Assembly: GCF_026421305.1 (NCBI RefSeq)
Contig: NZ_JAPJBQ010000002.1
Location: 310,001-374,000 of the forward strand
Length of the DNA stretch: 64,000 bases
DNA from: Dyella silvae
GTDB lineage: Bacteria > Pseudomonadota > Gammaproteobacteria > Xanthomonadales > Rhodanobacteraceae
Direction of reading: 5' to 3'
This document shows positions 1-8,814 of this stretch, in pieces. The notes beneath the pieces are model-generated. The model worked only from the letters and a program-made list of their open reading frames with translations, was not told the DNA's origin and searched no databases. Each line of letters opens with the position of its first letter. Within the stretch, counting starts at the first letter, position 1. A program made the translations under genes and the position numbers.

Positions 1-315
1 ATGCTTGCCGCTGCGGCGCAATACGCGCTGGACCATCACGTTCATCGTCTCGCCGAGGATCACGCGCGTGCGGCGGCGTTGGCCGCGAGTCTGGGTGACA
101 TTTCCGGCGTGAAGTTGCTGGGCCATCACACCAACATGGTATTCATCGATGTGCCCGCTGATCGTCTGCGGGAATTGGACGTCCATTTGCGCAGCGCTGG
201 GATCCGCATCAGCATTGGCTATCTGCCGACGCTGCGGCTGGTGACGCACCTGGACGTGAACGATGAGGGTGTCGCGAGGACGGTGGAAGCGTTCCGCCAG
301 TTCTTTACCCGCTGA
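1..315 (+). CDS. ltaE: Low-specificity L-threonine aldolase, C-terminal part
   Basis: The last 104 residues of a PLP-dependent threonine aldolase, which cleaves L-threonine or L-allo-threonine to glycine and acetaldehyde in the cytoplasm. The visible part is the small C-terminal domain. It matches the LtaE ending in its LAAA..YAL helix near the start, the HTNMVFIDVP strand and the LRLVTHLDV motif close to the end. The gene enters from the left edge and the ATG at position 1 is an internal Met, so the PLP lysine lies outside the window. The stop TGA is at 313-315. The next gene is convergent, so no operon partner is visible on this side. The family call rests on pattern recall and is fairly secure. 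Confidence 0.85.
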   Translation: MLAAAAQYALDHHVHRLAEDHARAAALAASLGDISGVKLLGHHTNMVFIDVPADRLRELDVHLRSAGIRISIGYLPTLRLVTHLDVNDEGVARTVEAFRQFFTR

Positions 316-360
316 CGCGCCGCGTTCGGTTATGGCTCATCAGGCTGGCCTTCGCTGGGA

Positions 361-906
361 TCATGGGTCATCCAGTTCCAGGCTTATGGTGCGAAGCGCG
401 TAGTCGTCCGGGTAAGGGGTGTCCTTGAAGCCGAGTCGTGCGGCCAGCCCGCGCATGCTCGCGTTGGTGGATAGCACGACACCATCCATCCGCCGGATTT
501 GCCGCGCGCGCGCAATGCCGATCAGGGTTTCCATCAGTTGCCGGGCGAGTCCGAGGCCTTGCCAGTCGTCGGCGACGGTTACTGCAAATTCGCAGGTTTC
601 ACCGGCGTCGTCGGTGACGTAGCGGGCGCCACCGGTCATCAGCTGAGTGGAGCCCTTCTCACTGAGCGCCACGAGTGCCACCACATGACCGCGGGAGCCG
701 GGCGCGGCGGGATCCAGAATGTCTTTGGGTACGGCGCGCACGACGGCAAAGAAGCGGGAATAACGGGCTTCCTCGCACAGCCGCTCGAATGCGTCATCCA
801 GCATGTCCTTGTCTTCGGGGCGTATCGATCGCACGGTGACCGCCCGGCCATCGCGCAAGGTCAGGATTCGGGGGCTGATCGAATCTGCGAGATCATTGCT
901 TTCCAT
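361..906 (-). CDS. GNAT family N-acetyltransferase
   Basis: A 181-residue GNAT-fold acetyltransferase, predicted to transfer an acetyl group from acetyl-CoA to an unknown acceptor. The N-terminal RPEDKDML segment and the acetyl-CoA binding strand-loop around DDWQGLGLARQLMETLIGIARARQIRR (the Q/R-x-x-G-x-A/G loop) are visible. I place the start at 906 (MESND...), with GAGGGC a few bases upstream. The longer frame to 1074 would overlap the 3' end of fabI by about 100 bp. The gene is last in the DUF3141-pta-ackA-fabI operon, 70 bp after fabI. That position suggests an acetyl-CoA or acyl-CoA related role, possibly protein acetylation, but the substrate is unknown. Confidence 0.8.
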   Translation of the reverse strand: MESNDLADSISPRILTLRDGRAVTVRSIRPEDKDMLDDAFERLCEEARYSRFFAVVRAVPKDILDPAAPGSRGHVVALVALSEKGSTQLMTGGARYVTDDAGETCEFAVTVADDWQGLGLARQLMETLIGIARARQIRRMDGVVLSTNASMRGLAARLGFKDTPYPDDYALRTISLELDDP

Positions 907-976
907 AGTCGCCCTCAACGGACCGTCGGCAGGCATTCGCTGCGGAGTGTCCCCGGCCTCTGTACCCACCGCATGT

Positions 977-1759
977 TCAGGCCATGATGTTGACGCCGCC
1001 GTCGATATAAAGTGTTTCGCCTGACAGGCGTCGTGCGTAAGGTGTCGCCAGGAAGGCGCAGGTGAAGCCGACATCCATGATGTCCACCAGTTCGCCCAGT
1101 GGGGCGCGCTGCGATGCCTCGGTCAAAAGCAGGTCGAAGTCCTTCAATCCGCTCGCCGCACGGGTCTTGAGCGGACCCGGCGACACGGCATGCACGCGGA
1201 TGCCCTTGGGACCCAATTCGTACGCGAGATAGCGCGCGCAGGATTCGAGCGCCGCCTTTACCGGCCCCATCACGCTGTAATTGGTCACGACTTTGTTGGC
1301 GCCGTAATAACTCATGGTGAGCAGCGTGCCGCCGTCCTTCATCAGCGGTGCCGCCAATCTCGCCATGCGCACAAAGGAGTGGCAGGAAATGTCCATTGCC
1401 GCGCTGAAGCCTTCGCTTGAACTTTGCAGCAGGCCGCCTTCGAGATCACCCTTGGGCGCCCAGGCGATGGAATGCACGACGATGTCGAGCTTCCCCCATT
1501 GCTCTGCGATGCGCTCGAACACGGCTTCGAGTTCGCCGGGGCGTGCCACGTCGAGCGGCAGCAGCAGTGGCGCCTGCAAGGCGGTCGCGATCGGCTCGAC
1601 GTAACGCCGCGCCTTGTCGTTCAAATAGGTGATGGCCAGGTCTGCGCCCAGTTCGTGGAAGGCTTTCGCGCATCCGTAGGCAATCGAGTGCTCATTTGCG
1701 ATACCCGTGACCAGCGCCTTGGCGCCTTTCAGCAAGGGTCGCGATGGTTCGTTGGACAT
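977..1759 (-). CDS. fabI: Enoyl-[acyl-carrier-protein] reductase, FabI type
   Basis: A 260-residue short-chain dehydrogenase fold enzyme that reduces the trans-2 double bond of enoyl-ACP with NAD(P)H, the last step of a type II fatty-acid elongation cycle. FabI-specific marks are the N-terminal ALVTGIANEHSIAYG cofactor loop, the SIAWAP strand and the catalytic Tyr...Tyr-x6-Lys region (SYYGANKVVTNYSVMGPVK). The C-terminal LYIDGGVNIMA tail is typical. It lies 68 bp downstream of ackA in an operon devoted to acetyl-CoA/PHA-type metabolism and away from other fab genes. It may therefore be a second, specialised FabI or an enoyl-CoA-directed relative. Whether the genome has another enoyl reductase cannot be seen here. 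Confidence 0.9.
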   Translation of the reverse strand: MSNEPSRPLLKGAKALVTGIANEHSIAYGCAKAFHELGADLAITYLNDKARRYVEPIATALQAPLLLPLDVARPGELEAVFERIAEQWGKLDIVVHSIAWAPKGDLEGGLLQSSSEGFSAAMDISCHSFVRMARLAAPLMKDGGTLLTMSYYGANKVVTNYSVMGPVKAALESCARYLAYELGPKGIRVHAVSPGPLKTRAASGLKDFDLLLTEASQRAPLGELVDIMDVGFTCAFLATPYARRLSGETLYIDGGVNIMA

Positions 1760-1827
1760 GTCATGGCTCCTTCAGACGTCGGCGGCGGGGCGCGGATCAA
1801 GGGGACACGACGGCGCCATGCGCACGG

Positions 1828-3012
1828 CTATCTCACCAATGCCATCGTGTGGCGCGCGATCATCAGTTCTTCGTCGGTGGGTATGACCCAGACACCTACC
1901 CGGCTTTGCCCGGTGCTGATGCAGGGACCGCCCTTGCTGTTGGCCTCGGCGTCAAGTTCGATGCCGCACCACGCCACCAGGTCTGCGACGCTCTTGCGAA
2001 TGGGCGGCGCGTTTTCGCCGATGCCGGCTGTGAACACCAGCGCATCAAGGCCGCCCATGGCGGCCGCCAGCGAACCGAGTTCCCTGGTGATGCGGTAGAC
2101 GAAAAGGTCGACGGCGGCGCGGGCGCGCGGATCAGCGCTCACCAGCAATTCCCGCATGTCGCTCGACAGGCCGGACACGCCAAGCAGTCCGGATTGCCGA
2201 TAGATCACATCCTCGACAGCGCGCGTGTCCATGCCAAGCTGATCGATGAGATACAGGATGACGCCGGGATCGAGGTTGCCGCAGCGTGTGCCCATCGGCA
2301 GTCCGTCGACGGCAGTGAACCCCATCGTGCTGGCCATGCTCTTGCCGCCCACCATGGCGCACATGCTTGCGCCGTTGCCCAGGTGCGCGACGACCGTTCG
2401 CCCCTTCGAGGCGGCAGGCGCGTAATCAGGCAACACGCTGGCGATGTACTCGTAGGACAGTCCGTGAAATCCGTAACGTCGCACGCCAAGTTCGGTGATT
2501 GATGCGGGCAACGCGTACGCCTGGGCCACGGCCGGCTGGGTACGATGGAAGGCGGTGTCGAAGCACGCCACCTGCGGCAGCTCAGGGCGCCGCTTGTGGA
2601 TGACGCGGATGGTCTTCAGGTTGTGCGGCTGGTGAAGGGGTGCCAGCGGCGACAGCTTGTCCAGTTCATCGACCACCTCGGGCGTGGCCAACACCGCCGT
2701 GGTGAAGCGATCGCCGCCGTGCACCACCCGGTGCCCCACGGCCACCACCTGATAGCCGTCGCGATGGCCGCGCAGGAAGTCGCTGATAAAGGCGATGCCA
2801 CCTTCGTGCCCCAGAGTCTCCCCGGGCGCAGACGGAGTGCCCGGATCCGGCGAAAGGGCCTGGCCGTGCTGGTCGTATACGCGGAAACGTGCCTGCGTGT
2901 ACAAGCCGTCCACTTGTCCACGCAGCACAAGTTGAAGCGCGGTGCCGACCTCGAACACGCGAAACTTGATGCTCGAAGAACCTGCGTTCAATACCAGGAT
3001 GACGTCGGTCAT
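1828..3012 (-). CDS. ackA: Acetate kinase (acetate/propionate family kinase)
   Basis: A 394-residue ASKHA-fold kinase that interconverts acetyl phosphate + ADP with acetate + ATP. The start at 3012 (MTDVILVLNAGSSSIKF) gives the canonical N-terminal NAGSSSIK motif. A longer frame to 3159 would run through the end of the phosphotransacetylase gene and has no family support. Other signatures are RVVHGGDRF, FDTAFH, YGFHGLSYEY, HLGNGAS and FTAGIGEN. The gene begins 4 bp after the phosphotransacetylase stop, so the two are almost certainly co-translated. Together they make the acetyl-CoA to acetate + ATP route, used in overflow or oxygen-limited metabolism and reversible for acetate assimilation. 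Confidence 0.95.
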   Translation of the reverse strand: MTDVILVLNAGSSSIKFRVFEVGTALQLVLRGQVDGLYTQARFRVYDQHGQALSPDPGTPSAPGETLGHEGGIAFISDFLRGHRDGYQVVAVGHRVVHGGDRFTTAVLATPEVVDELDKLSPLAPLHQPHNLKTIRVIHKRRPELPQVACFDTAFHRTQPAVAQAYALPASITELGVRRYGFHGLSYEYIASVLPDYAPAASKGRTVVAHLGNGASMCAMVGGKSMASTMGFTAVDGLPMGTRCGNLDPGVILYLIDQLGMDTRAVEDVIYRQSGLLGVSGLSSDMRELLVSADPRARAAVDLFVYRITRELGSLAAAMGGLDALVFTAGIGENAPPIRKSVADLVAWCGIELDAEANSKGGPCISTGQSRVGVWVIPTDEELMIARHTMALVR

Positions 3013-3016
3013 GCGC

Positions 3017-3955
3017 TCACCCCAGGATCCTGGCGCTTTCGCGCCGGGCCTGCGCCACCATCGACGCCACCGCGCATGAGGCGAGGCGTGTCGCAACCGA
3101 GTCGGCACGGCTGGTGAGGATGATCGGCACGCGCGCACCCAGCACGATGCCCGCCGCATCGGCGCCGGCCAGGAAAGACAAGCTCTTGGCCAGCATGTTG
3201 CCCGCTTCGAGGTCGGGCACCATGAGCACGTTGGCGCGCCCGGCCACGGGGGACTGAATCTGTTTGATGCGCGCTGCTTCGGAATCGATGGCGTTATCCA
3301 ACGCGAGTGGGCCGTCGACCAGTGCGCCCGTCACCTGGTGACGGTCGACCATCTTGCAAAGGGCCGCAGCCTCAATCGTCGAAGGCACCTTCGGATTGAC
3401 GGTCTCCATCGCCGACAGGATCGCCACGCGCACTTCGGGCAGCTTGAGCGCGTGGCCGAGATCGATGGCGTTCTGCAGGATGTCGACTTTTTCCTCCAGC
3501 GTCGGCGCGATGTTGATGGCCGCGTCGGTGATGATCAGCGCGGTCTCGTGGTCGGGCACGTCCATCACGAAGCAATGACTGATGCGGCGCGCGGTGCGCA
3601 GACCGGTGTCGCGTTTGACCACGGCTGACATCAGTTCGTCGGTGTGGAGGCTCCCCTTCATGAGCGCCTCTGCCCGGCCTTCCATCACGCAGGCTACCGC
3701 GGCGGCAGCGGAAGCCTGGCTGTAAGGCGCGTCGACCAGCGGATACGGGGCAATGTCGATACCGTTTTCGGCGGCCACCGCCTTGATGCGTTCGAGCGGA
3801 CCGACGAGCACGGGCGCGATGAGCCCCGCTTTGGCGGCTTCCACGGCCCCTTCGAGCGAACTCCTGTCGCAGGGATGGGCGACGGCCACGGGCAATGGCG
3901 GTAGCGTCTTGCAGTACTCGATCAGGCGCTGGTACTTGGCATGCTTCTCTTCCAT
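3017..3955 (-). CDS. pta: Phosphate acetyltransferase (short PTA/PTB type)
   Basis: A 312-residue phosphate acetyl/butyryltransferase domain protein that converts acyl-CoA + Pi to acyl phosphate + CoA. It lacks the long N-terminal regulatory domains of enterobacterial Pta. It resembles the PTA_PTB domain of proteins often labelled 'bifunctional enoyl-CoA hydratase/phosphate acetyltransferase', but here only the transferase part is present. Visible blocks are the PVAVAHPCD N-terminus, LMKGSLHTDELMSAVV, the ITDAAINIAPTLEEKVDI segment and the C-terminal GIVLGARVPIILTSRADS. It sits 41 bp after the DUF3141 gene and 4 bp before ackA. The acyl chain length (acetyl, propionyl or butyryl) cannot be decided from sequence. 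Confidence 0.9.
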   Translation of the reverse strand: MEEKHAKYQRLIEYCKTLPPLPVAVAHPCDRSSLEGAVEAAKAGLIAPVLVGPLERIKAVAAENGIDIAPYPLVDAPYSQASAAAAVACVMEGRAEALMKGSLHTDELMSAVVKRDTGLRTARRISHCFVMDVPDHETALIITDAAINIAPTLEEKVDILQNAIDLGHALKLPEVRVAILSAMETVNPKVPSTIEAAALCKMVDRHQVTGALVDGPLALDNAIDSEAARIKQIQSPVAGRANVLMVPDLEAGNMLAKSLSFLAGADAAGIVLGARVPIILTSRADSVATRLASCAVASMVAQARRESARILG

Positions 3956-3996
3956 CGACGCCTCCTGGCGGCTGTGGGTAGCGATCGGTGAACGGG

Positions 3997-6348
3997 TCAG
4001 GCCTGGGGCGGCGCTTCCCCTTGGCCATCCCTGGGCAGCAGCGACGGCTCAACGAGCACGCCGCGGATTTGAGTCATCGCCAGGCGCTGCTGTTCCGTAT
4101 GAGGCTCGCTCTTCACACTTTCATCGGCCAGCAATGCATCGATGAGTTTCAGCAGACGCGTGCGATCGGCGGGGGTGGCAAGCAACAACGGCAGCGTCGC
4201 CACGGCTCGCTCCGGTTCATAGCGAACGATGATGTCCTGTTCGCCGCGAATCCGGCGCCACTCCTCGTGCGACAGCGGCGGCAAGTAGTCGGCGTAGTCC
4301 TTGGTCAGTTGCTCGCGCTGTGCCAGCTGGCTCAATAGCAATGGTTCGCCCTTGCGCTCGAGCAGGTAGGCCACACGCGCCACGGCTTCGGCGTATCCGC
4401 CCTGGCTGATGGCGGCCAGCGCCTCCTGCACATAAGGCAGCTCGCGCGGATCGACGGTCTCGTGCGTTGCTTGTTCGCGCGCCTGGTGGCGGTCGGCCAG
4501 ATGCATCGTAAACATGTTCGCGTAGACCCCGAAGAACAACGCCTCGGTGGCTGCGTCGCGCAGCGCCGTGCAGCAATCGAGCGAGGCGCTGAGCATGGAA
4601 GCGCCGGCCTTCTCGAATGCACGCCAGGGGTTGCCATCGCCGGTTGGCCGGCGATCGTCCTTGACCGCTTTCGCCGCCGGAGGCAGCCACGACAACCACG
4701 GATTCATATCGGACCATGCCCATCGCTGCACACGCAGCGGATGAAGCCCGCGCAACACCCGCGCGCCCGCCTCGCTCGACAGGGACTGCACGAATGGCTG
4801 GGCAAACAGTTGATAGGCAAGCTGATTGAACTCGGACATTTCGGCAACGGCCTGGAAGGGCTTTTCATCCACGCGGCCAAACTTGTTCAATCGCGCGGCG
4901 ATGTCCTCCAACCGCAGCTCGGTAAAAGACACGTCATACCCAGGCTCACCTTCTCCGGCAGCCGTTGTTACGATGCGCATGCCGTACAGGCCGGGTGGGA
5001 AGCTTTCGATGGTCTTCAGCACGCTGACGATTTGTGCGTGCTCTCTCTTCGCCACCTTGCCGGACACGAAAATGCCGAGGTGGCCCACGCTTTCATGCAT
5101 CAGGCCGACGATGACCTGTCCGCGTGCCTTGATTTCCTCCGTGCTCTCATAGAGGTCGGCCACCCAGTTGAAGGCCTGTTGAGGCGGCGTGATGTTGTCG
5201 CCCATCGACGCGAACAAGACGATCGGTGAGCGAATGTCACGCAGATCGAACGACTTGCCGTTGCCGTTGGTCACTTCGCCGGACCACAGCTTGTTGCCTA
5301 CGAAGAGATTGCGCGTAATCCATTCGATCTCTTCGCGATTCATCAGGTAATAGCCACCCCACCATTTCTCGAAATCGAGGAAGCGCGCGGGCTCGGTGTC
5401 GATGTTCTCGTAGAGGTGGTAATACTTGTCCCAGAACGTGTTGGCGAGATTGAGGTTCTCGAAGTTCTGCACGAGCCACGCGCCGTCGAACTTGCCGTTG
5501 CCCAGATCGGCGGTATACGACGCCAGCCACGTGCCACCGAGCAAGCCACCGGCGTAGCGCATGGGGTTGTCGCCTTCGCCCTCGCTCCACGCGCCGCTCC
5601 AGTAAGACATCGGGGAGCCGTTGATGACGATCGGCCCGGTCATATCCGGATCCGAGCTCGCCAGCATCATCGCCGCCCAGCCGCCCTGGCAATTGCCGAT
5701 GATCGCGGGCTTGGCGCTGTCCGGGTGCAAGGCGCGCACCTTGGCGACGAAGCGTCGTTCCGCCTCGCAGACATCCAGCATGGTCTGGCCCGGTTCGGGG
5801 TCGCGGTAGAACACCACGAAATACACCGGATGGCCGGCACGCATGGCGACGCCCACCTGGGAATCGTCCTTGAAACCGCCGATGCCTGGCCCGTGGCCGG
5901 CGCGCGGATCGATGATGATGTACGGACGCCTGCGATCGTCGATGACGACGCCGTCCGGCGGCACGATGCGCAGCAGTGCGTAGTTGACCGGGCGTTCGAA
6001 GTCACGCGCATCCAGCACCGTCTCGTAGTCGAAGTGCAGTACGGGCTTGAGTCCTTGCGCGGCGGCTTCGACGAAATTCGTTCCGCGTTCGCGCAAGGTG
6101 TCCCAGTAAAGGACCGACCGTTGCGCGGCATCCACCGCATAGCGCCAGCCTTCCAGTGGATTGGCCAGTGCGGCCCATGACGTGAGCATGCCATCGTCCC
6201 GCCAGTGGGGTGCCAGGGCATCGCCCATCCGATCGCGGTATTGCTCCAGCGCGTGCTGTGTGCGCTTGTGCCAAAGACGCGCGACTTTGGCGCCGATCTC
6301 CTGGCTAGACGCGAGTTGGATTCCTGAATCCATGACGTCGTACCCCAT
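3997..6348 (-). CDS. DUF3141 protein, PHA-synthase-like alpha/beta hydrolase
   Basis: A large (783-residue) cytoplasmic protein of the DUF3141 family, often annotated as '3-hydroxyalkanoate synthetase'. The central part is an alpha/beta-hydrolase core with a Cys nucleophile elbow, GNCQGGW, at about residues 218-224 (Cys220). The lipase-type Ser is thus replaced by Cys, as in PHA synthases. The C-terminal half (about 480-783) is family-specific and rich in helices. Alternative starts are 6348 and 6333 (MDSGI...), and neither has a strong Shine-Dalgarno. It heads the operon with pta, ackA, fabI and the GNAT gene, a grouping seen in other proteobacteria. That supports a role in acyl-CoA or PHA flux under reduced conditions. 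True polymerase activity is not established. Confidence 0.85.
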   Translation of the reverse strand: MGYDVMDSGIQLASSQEIGAKVARLWHKRTQHALEQYRDRMGDALAPHWRDDGMLTSWAALANPLEGWRYAVDAAQRSVLYWDTLRERGTNFVEAAAQGLKPVLHFDYETVLDARDFERPVNYALLRIVPPDGVVIDDRRRPYIIIDPRAGHGPGIGGFKDDSQVGVAMRAGHPVYFVVFYRDPEPGQTMLDVCEAERRFVAKVRALHPDSAKPAIIGNCQGGWAAMMLASSDPDMTGPIVINGSPMSYWSGAWSEGEGDNPMRYAGGLLGGTWLASYTADLGNGKFDGAWLVQNFENLNLANTFWDKYYHLYENIDTEPARFLDFEKWWGGYYLMNREEIEWITRNLFVGNKLWSGEVTNGNGKSFDLRDIRSPIVLFASMGDNITPPQQAFNWVADLYESTEEIKARGQVIVGLMHESVGHLGIFVSGKVAKREHAQIVSVLKTIESFPPGLYGMRIVTTAAGEGEPGYDVSFTELRLEDIAARLNKFGRVDEKPFQAVAEMSEFNQLAYQLFAQPFVQSLSSEAGARVLRGLHPLRVQRWAWSDMNPWLSWLPPAAKAVKDDRRPTGDGNPWRAFEKAGASMLSASLDCCTALRDAATEALFFGVYANMFTMHLADRHQAREQATHETVDPRELPYVQEALAAISQGGYAEAVARVAYLLERKGEPLLLSQLAQREQLTKDYADYLPPLSHEEWRRIRGEQDIIVRYEPERAVATLPLLLATPADRTRLLKLIDALLADESVKSEPHTEQQRLAMTQIRGVLVEPSLLPRDGQGEAPPQA

Positions 6349-6767
6349 GATGCGACTGGAATTGTCCGGAACAGAACGACGGCATCGTCGTGCTCTTCCG
6401 TGGAATGACCGCGAGCCCCTGGGTATCAGTCATGCCGATACCGATCGGGCGCGTCGGGCAATCCAATGTCCAACAAAATGGATGACAGTCGCGTGTGCGT
6501 GGAGTGGGTGCGACCTGAAGACACGGAAAGAGAATTGTCATCTTGCGTGTCATGGAGACGCCGAAACAGCCGGCCGCGGCATGAGGCGAGTGTTTCGCCA
6601 TGGAGGAGCGCCACCTGTGCAAGTGGGCTTACTGCAACTGACGAACGGCCGTCACCGTAGAGATCGGCGGAATGCGGCCTGTCGTGCTTGATCGTCATAC
6701 CGGCCTGCGCCGCCATGACGGTTGTGAGAGCGTGCGGTGACGGCGACGTCACCGCACGCCGAGCCAG
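6349..6767. other. Intergenic region between the DUF3141 operon and phaZ
   Basis: About 420 bp without a convincing gene. Short frames on both strands lack family features. It should hold the promoter of the DUF3141 operon (transcribed leftwards from 6348) and the 3' hairpin of phaZ (6730-6759). I found no clear -35/-10 pair or operator. Confidence 0.5.
6730..6759 (-). terminator. Strong 12-bp hairpin just after phaZ
   Basis: Perfect inverted repeat: GCGTGCGGTGAC at 6730-6741 and its complement at 6748-6759, with a 6-nt loop. It begins 9 bp beyond the phaZ stop codon on the transcribed (minus) strand. There is no T-run after it, so it may be a Rho-assisted terminator or an RNA-stabilising 3' hairpin. 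Confidence 0.6.
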
Positions 6768-8021
6768 TCACTTTGCCGTGGCGTCAAACTTGCGAATGAA
6801 GTCCCGCACCTGCGGATACACCTTCTCGCGCCAGCGGCGGCCGCTGAAGATGCCGTAATGTCCTGCACCCTCGACGACATGATGCGCGCGGCGATTCGCC
6901 GGAATGCTGCTGCACAGGTCGTGTGCTGCTTCGGTCTGGCCGATTCCGGAGATGTCGTCCAGTTCGCCTTCGACGGTAAGCAGGGCGGTGGTGGTGATGG
7001 CGTCGGGTTTGACGCGTTCACCGGCGACATCCCACAGGCCGCGCGGCAGCAAAAACTGCTGGAACACAGTGGCGATGGTGTCGAGGTAGTACTCGGCCGG
7101 CATGTCGAGCACGGCGTTGTACTCATCGTAGAACTTGCGGTGTGCTTCGGCGTCGTCCTGGTCGCCGCGCAGCAGGTTCTCGTAGAAGTCCCAGTGCGAA
7201 TTGAGGTGGCGGCCCGGGTTCATGGCGATGAAGCCGGCGTGCTGGAGAAAGCCCGGATACACCTCGCGGCCGCTTCCTGGATAGCTGGGCGGCACGGTGT
7301 GAATCACGTTGCCCTTGAACCAGCTGATCGGTCGGGTGGTGGCCAGGCTGTTGACGCCGGTGGGGTTGCTGCGCGGCTCGATCGGGCCACCCATCATGGT
7401 CATGCTGCGCGGCGTCTGCTCGCCACGCGAGGCCATCAGCGAGATCGCGGCCAGCACCGGCACGGTCGGCTGGCATACCGAAATCACGTGCAGGTTTTCT
7501 GCGCCGATGAAGCGGATGAATTCCTGGACGTACGCCACGTAGTCATCGAGATGGAACGGGCCTTCGCTGGTCGGCACCATGCGCGCGTCGACCCAGTCGG
7601 TGATGTACACCTTGTGGTCGTGCAGCAGGGTGCGCACGGTATCGCGCAGCAGCGTGGCGTGGTGGCCGGAGAGAGGAGCCACCACCAGCACGACGGGGTC
7701 GTTCTTCAGCTTCTCGATGGTGTCCGGGTCGTCACTGAAGCGCTTGAAGCGCTTGAGCTGGCAGAACGGCTTGTTCAGCACGACGCGCTCGATCACGGCG
7801 ATTTCCTGGCCGTGCGCGGTCACCTGCGGCAGGTTGAACTCGGGCTTCTCGTATTCCTTGCCCAGTCGATGCAGCAACTCGTAGCCGGCCGCCAGCCTTT
7901 GGGCTCCCGGCACATGCGAGAGCGGGCTGGTGGTGTCGCTGAGCATTTTGGCGCTGGCTTCGGCGTAGTGGCTCAGGGGGCCGAGGAAGGCACGCTGCCA
8001 CTCATGAATCTGATAGAGCAT
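6768..8021 (-). CDS. phaZ: Intracellular polyhydroxyalkanoate depolymerase
   Basis: A 417-residue intracellular PHB/PHA depolymerase that mobilises stored polymer granules to 3-hydroxyacid units. I chose the start at 8021 (MLYQIHEWQRAFL), the typical N-terminus of the family. With it the catalytic residues fall at Cys183 (VISVCQPTVPV), Asp355 in VEGELDD and His388 (GAGHYG), the Cys-Asp-His set known for Ralstonia PhaZ1-type enzymes. An upstream ATG at 8054 would add 11 residues (MEATDASGSTP) and cannot be excluded. The gene lies just upstream of, and in the same direction as, the DUF3141-pta-ackA operon, across 420 bp. Polymer breakdown would feed that acetyl-CoA route. No PHA synthase (phaC) lies in the window. 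Confidence 0.92.
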   Translation of the reverse strand: MLYQIHEWQRAFLGPLSHYAEASAKMLSDTTSPLSHVPGAQRLAAGYELLHRLGKEYEKPEFNLPQVTAHGQEIAVIERVVLNKPFCQLKRFKRFSDDPDTIEKLKNDPVVLVVAPLSGHHATLLRDTVRTLLHDHKVYITDWVDARMVPTSEGPFHLDDYVAYVQEFIRFIGAENLHVISVCQPTVPVLAAISLMASRGEQTPRSMTMMGGPIEPRSNPTGVNSLATTRPISWFKGNVIHTVPPSYPGSGREVYPGFLQHAGFIAMNPGRHLNSHWDFYENLLRGDQDDAEAHRKFYDEYNAVLDMPAEYYLDTIATVFQQFLLPRGLWDVAGERVKPDAITTTALLTVEGELDDISGIGQTEAAHDLCSSIPANRRAHHVVEGAGHYGIFSGRRWREKVYPQVRDFIRKFDATAK

Positions 8022-8246
8022 GGGGGTGGAACCGGAAGCGTCTGTGGCCTCCATCTTACCCGTTTTGCAGCTACTGTGTTGCGCTGCCGCATCGTCTCAT
8101 GCGTGATGAATCAGTCGCTTACGGGCGATCGTGGCGCAGCAGCACTTCGCCGGTGCCGTCGATCCGCCAGGGCTGATGGTGGCGGCATGCCATGACACAG
8201 GCCGCTGCCATGGTGCGCCGCGTGCGGATGCCCCTGATGTGGTAGC

Positions 8247-8750
8247 TCAACCTATCTGCCGCACTTCGGTGTGAGCGATCAGGTCGTGCACGGCCCGTCG
8301 CCGGGGATCGAAAGCCGCGACGCCGAACCAGACGGCCCAGCCGATGGCGACGGCCCAGAGCGCGCCGCCTGTTCCCAGCCAGGGCGCCAGTTCCAGCAAA
8401 AGCATGGGTGCCGCAGCGGCCAGCAGGCGCACGATGGCCTGCACCGGTTTGACGGCGCTGCCATCGGCGTCCGTCACGCGAATCCGCCACGGACGCATGC
8501 CGAGGGTCTGACCTCCGCGCAGCCACGACACGATGAAATAGGCCGACACCACCAGCGCCTGCAGCGGCTGGTACCACCAAGCGATGTGAGCGGTGCCGTC
8601 GGTAGTGACCAGCGTGCCGCCGGTGACCCGCTGGCACACGTAGCCCACCACCATCACGATCGCGACCACCGCCAACAGGTCGTAGGCCACGGCGATCAGC
8701 CGGCGCCAGAGCGGGCAGGCGAGGTTGGGAGATTCGGTGAGGGTGGTCAT
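8247..8750 (-). CDS. RDD family integral membrane protein
   Basis: A 167-residue membrane protein of the RDD family. The start is at 8750 (MTTLTESPNLACPLWRRLIAVAYD). The Arg-Asp RDD-type signature begins at RRLIAVAYDLL, followed by about three hydrophobic stretches (residues 25-45, 60-80, 105-150). The RGGQTLGMRPWRIRV loop and C-terminal FDPRRRAVHDLIAHTEV are both characteristic of the family. RDD proteins are proposed transporters or accessory membrane proteins of unclear function. It is transcribed divergently from xerD with 64 bp between starts. Longer frames running into xerD were rejected. The 190 bp between its stop and phaZ hold no gene I can support. Confidence 0.8.
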   Translation of the reverse strand: MTTLTESPNLACPLWRRLIAVAYDLLAVVAIVMVVGYVCQRVTGGTLVTTDGTAHIAWWYQPLQALVVSAYFIVSWLRGGQTLGMRPWRIRVTDADGSAVKPVQAIVRLLAAAAPMLLLELAPWLGTGGALWAVAIGWAVWFGVAAFDPRRRAVHDLIAHTEVRQIG

Positions 8751-8814
8751 CGAAAAGGCAGCCGGTGAAGTAGGGCGCTTGCATGCAACGAAGCCGGCAG
8801 CGAGCATCGCGTCC

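Noticed and set aside
907-1074. Longer N-terminus for the GNAT protein
   Set aside because: Overlaps fabI coding sequence. A good ribosome-binding site precedes the ATG at 906.
3013-3159. Longer N-terminus for acetate kinase
   Set aside because: Would overlap the pta gene by more than 140 bp and adds an Arg/Trp-rich sequence not found in the family. NAGSSS normally lies near the start.
8119-8246. Small minus-strand frame between RDD and phaZ (MAAACVMACRHHQPWRIDG...)
   Set aside because: About 30 residues with no ribosome site or recognisable family. It is the tail of a shadow frame.
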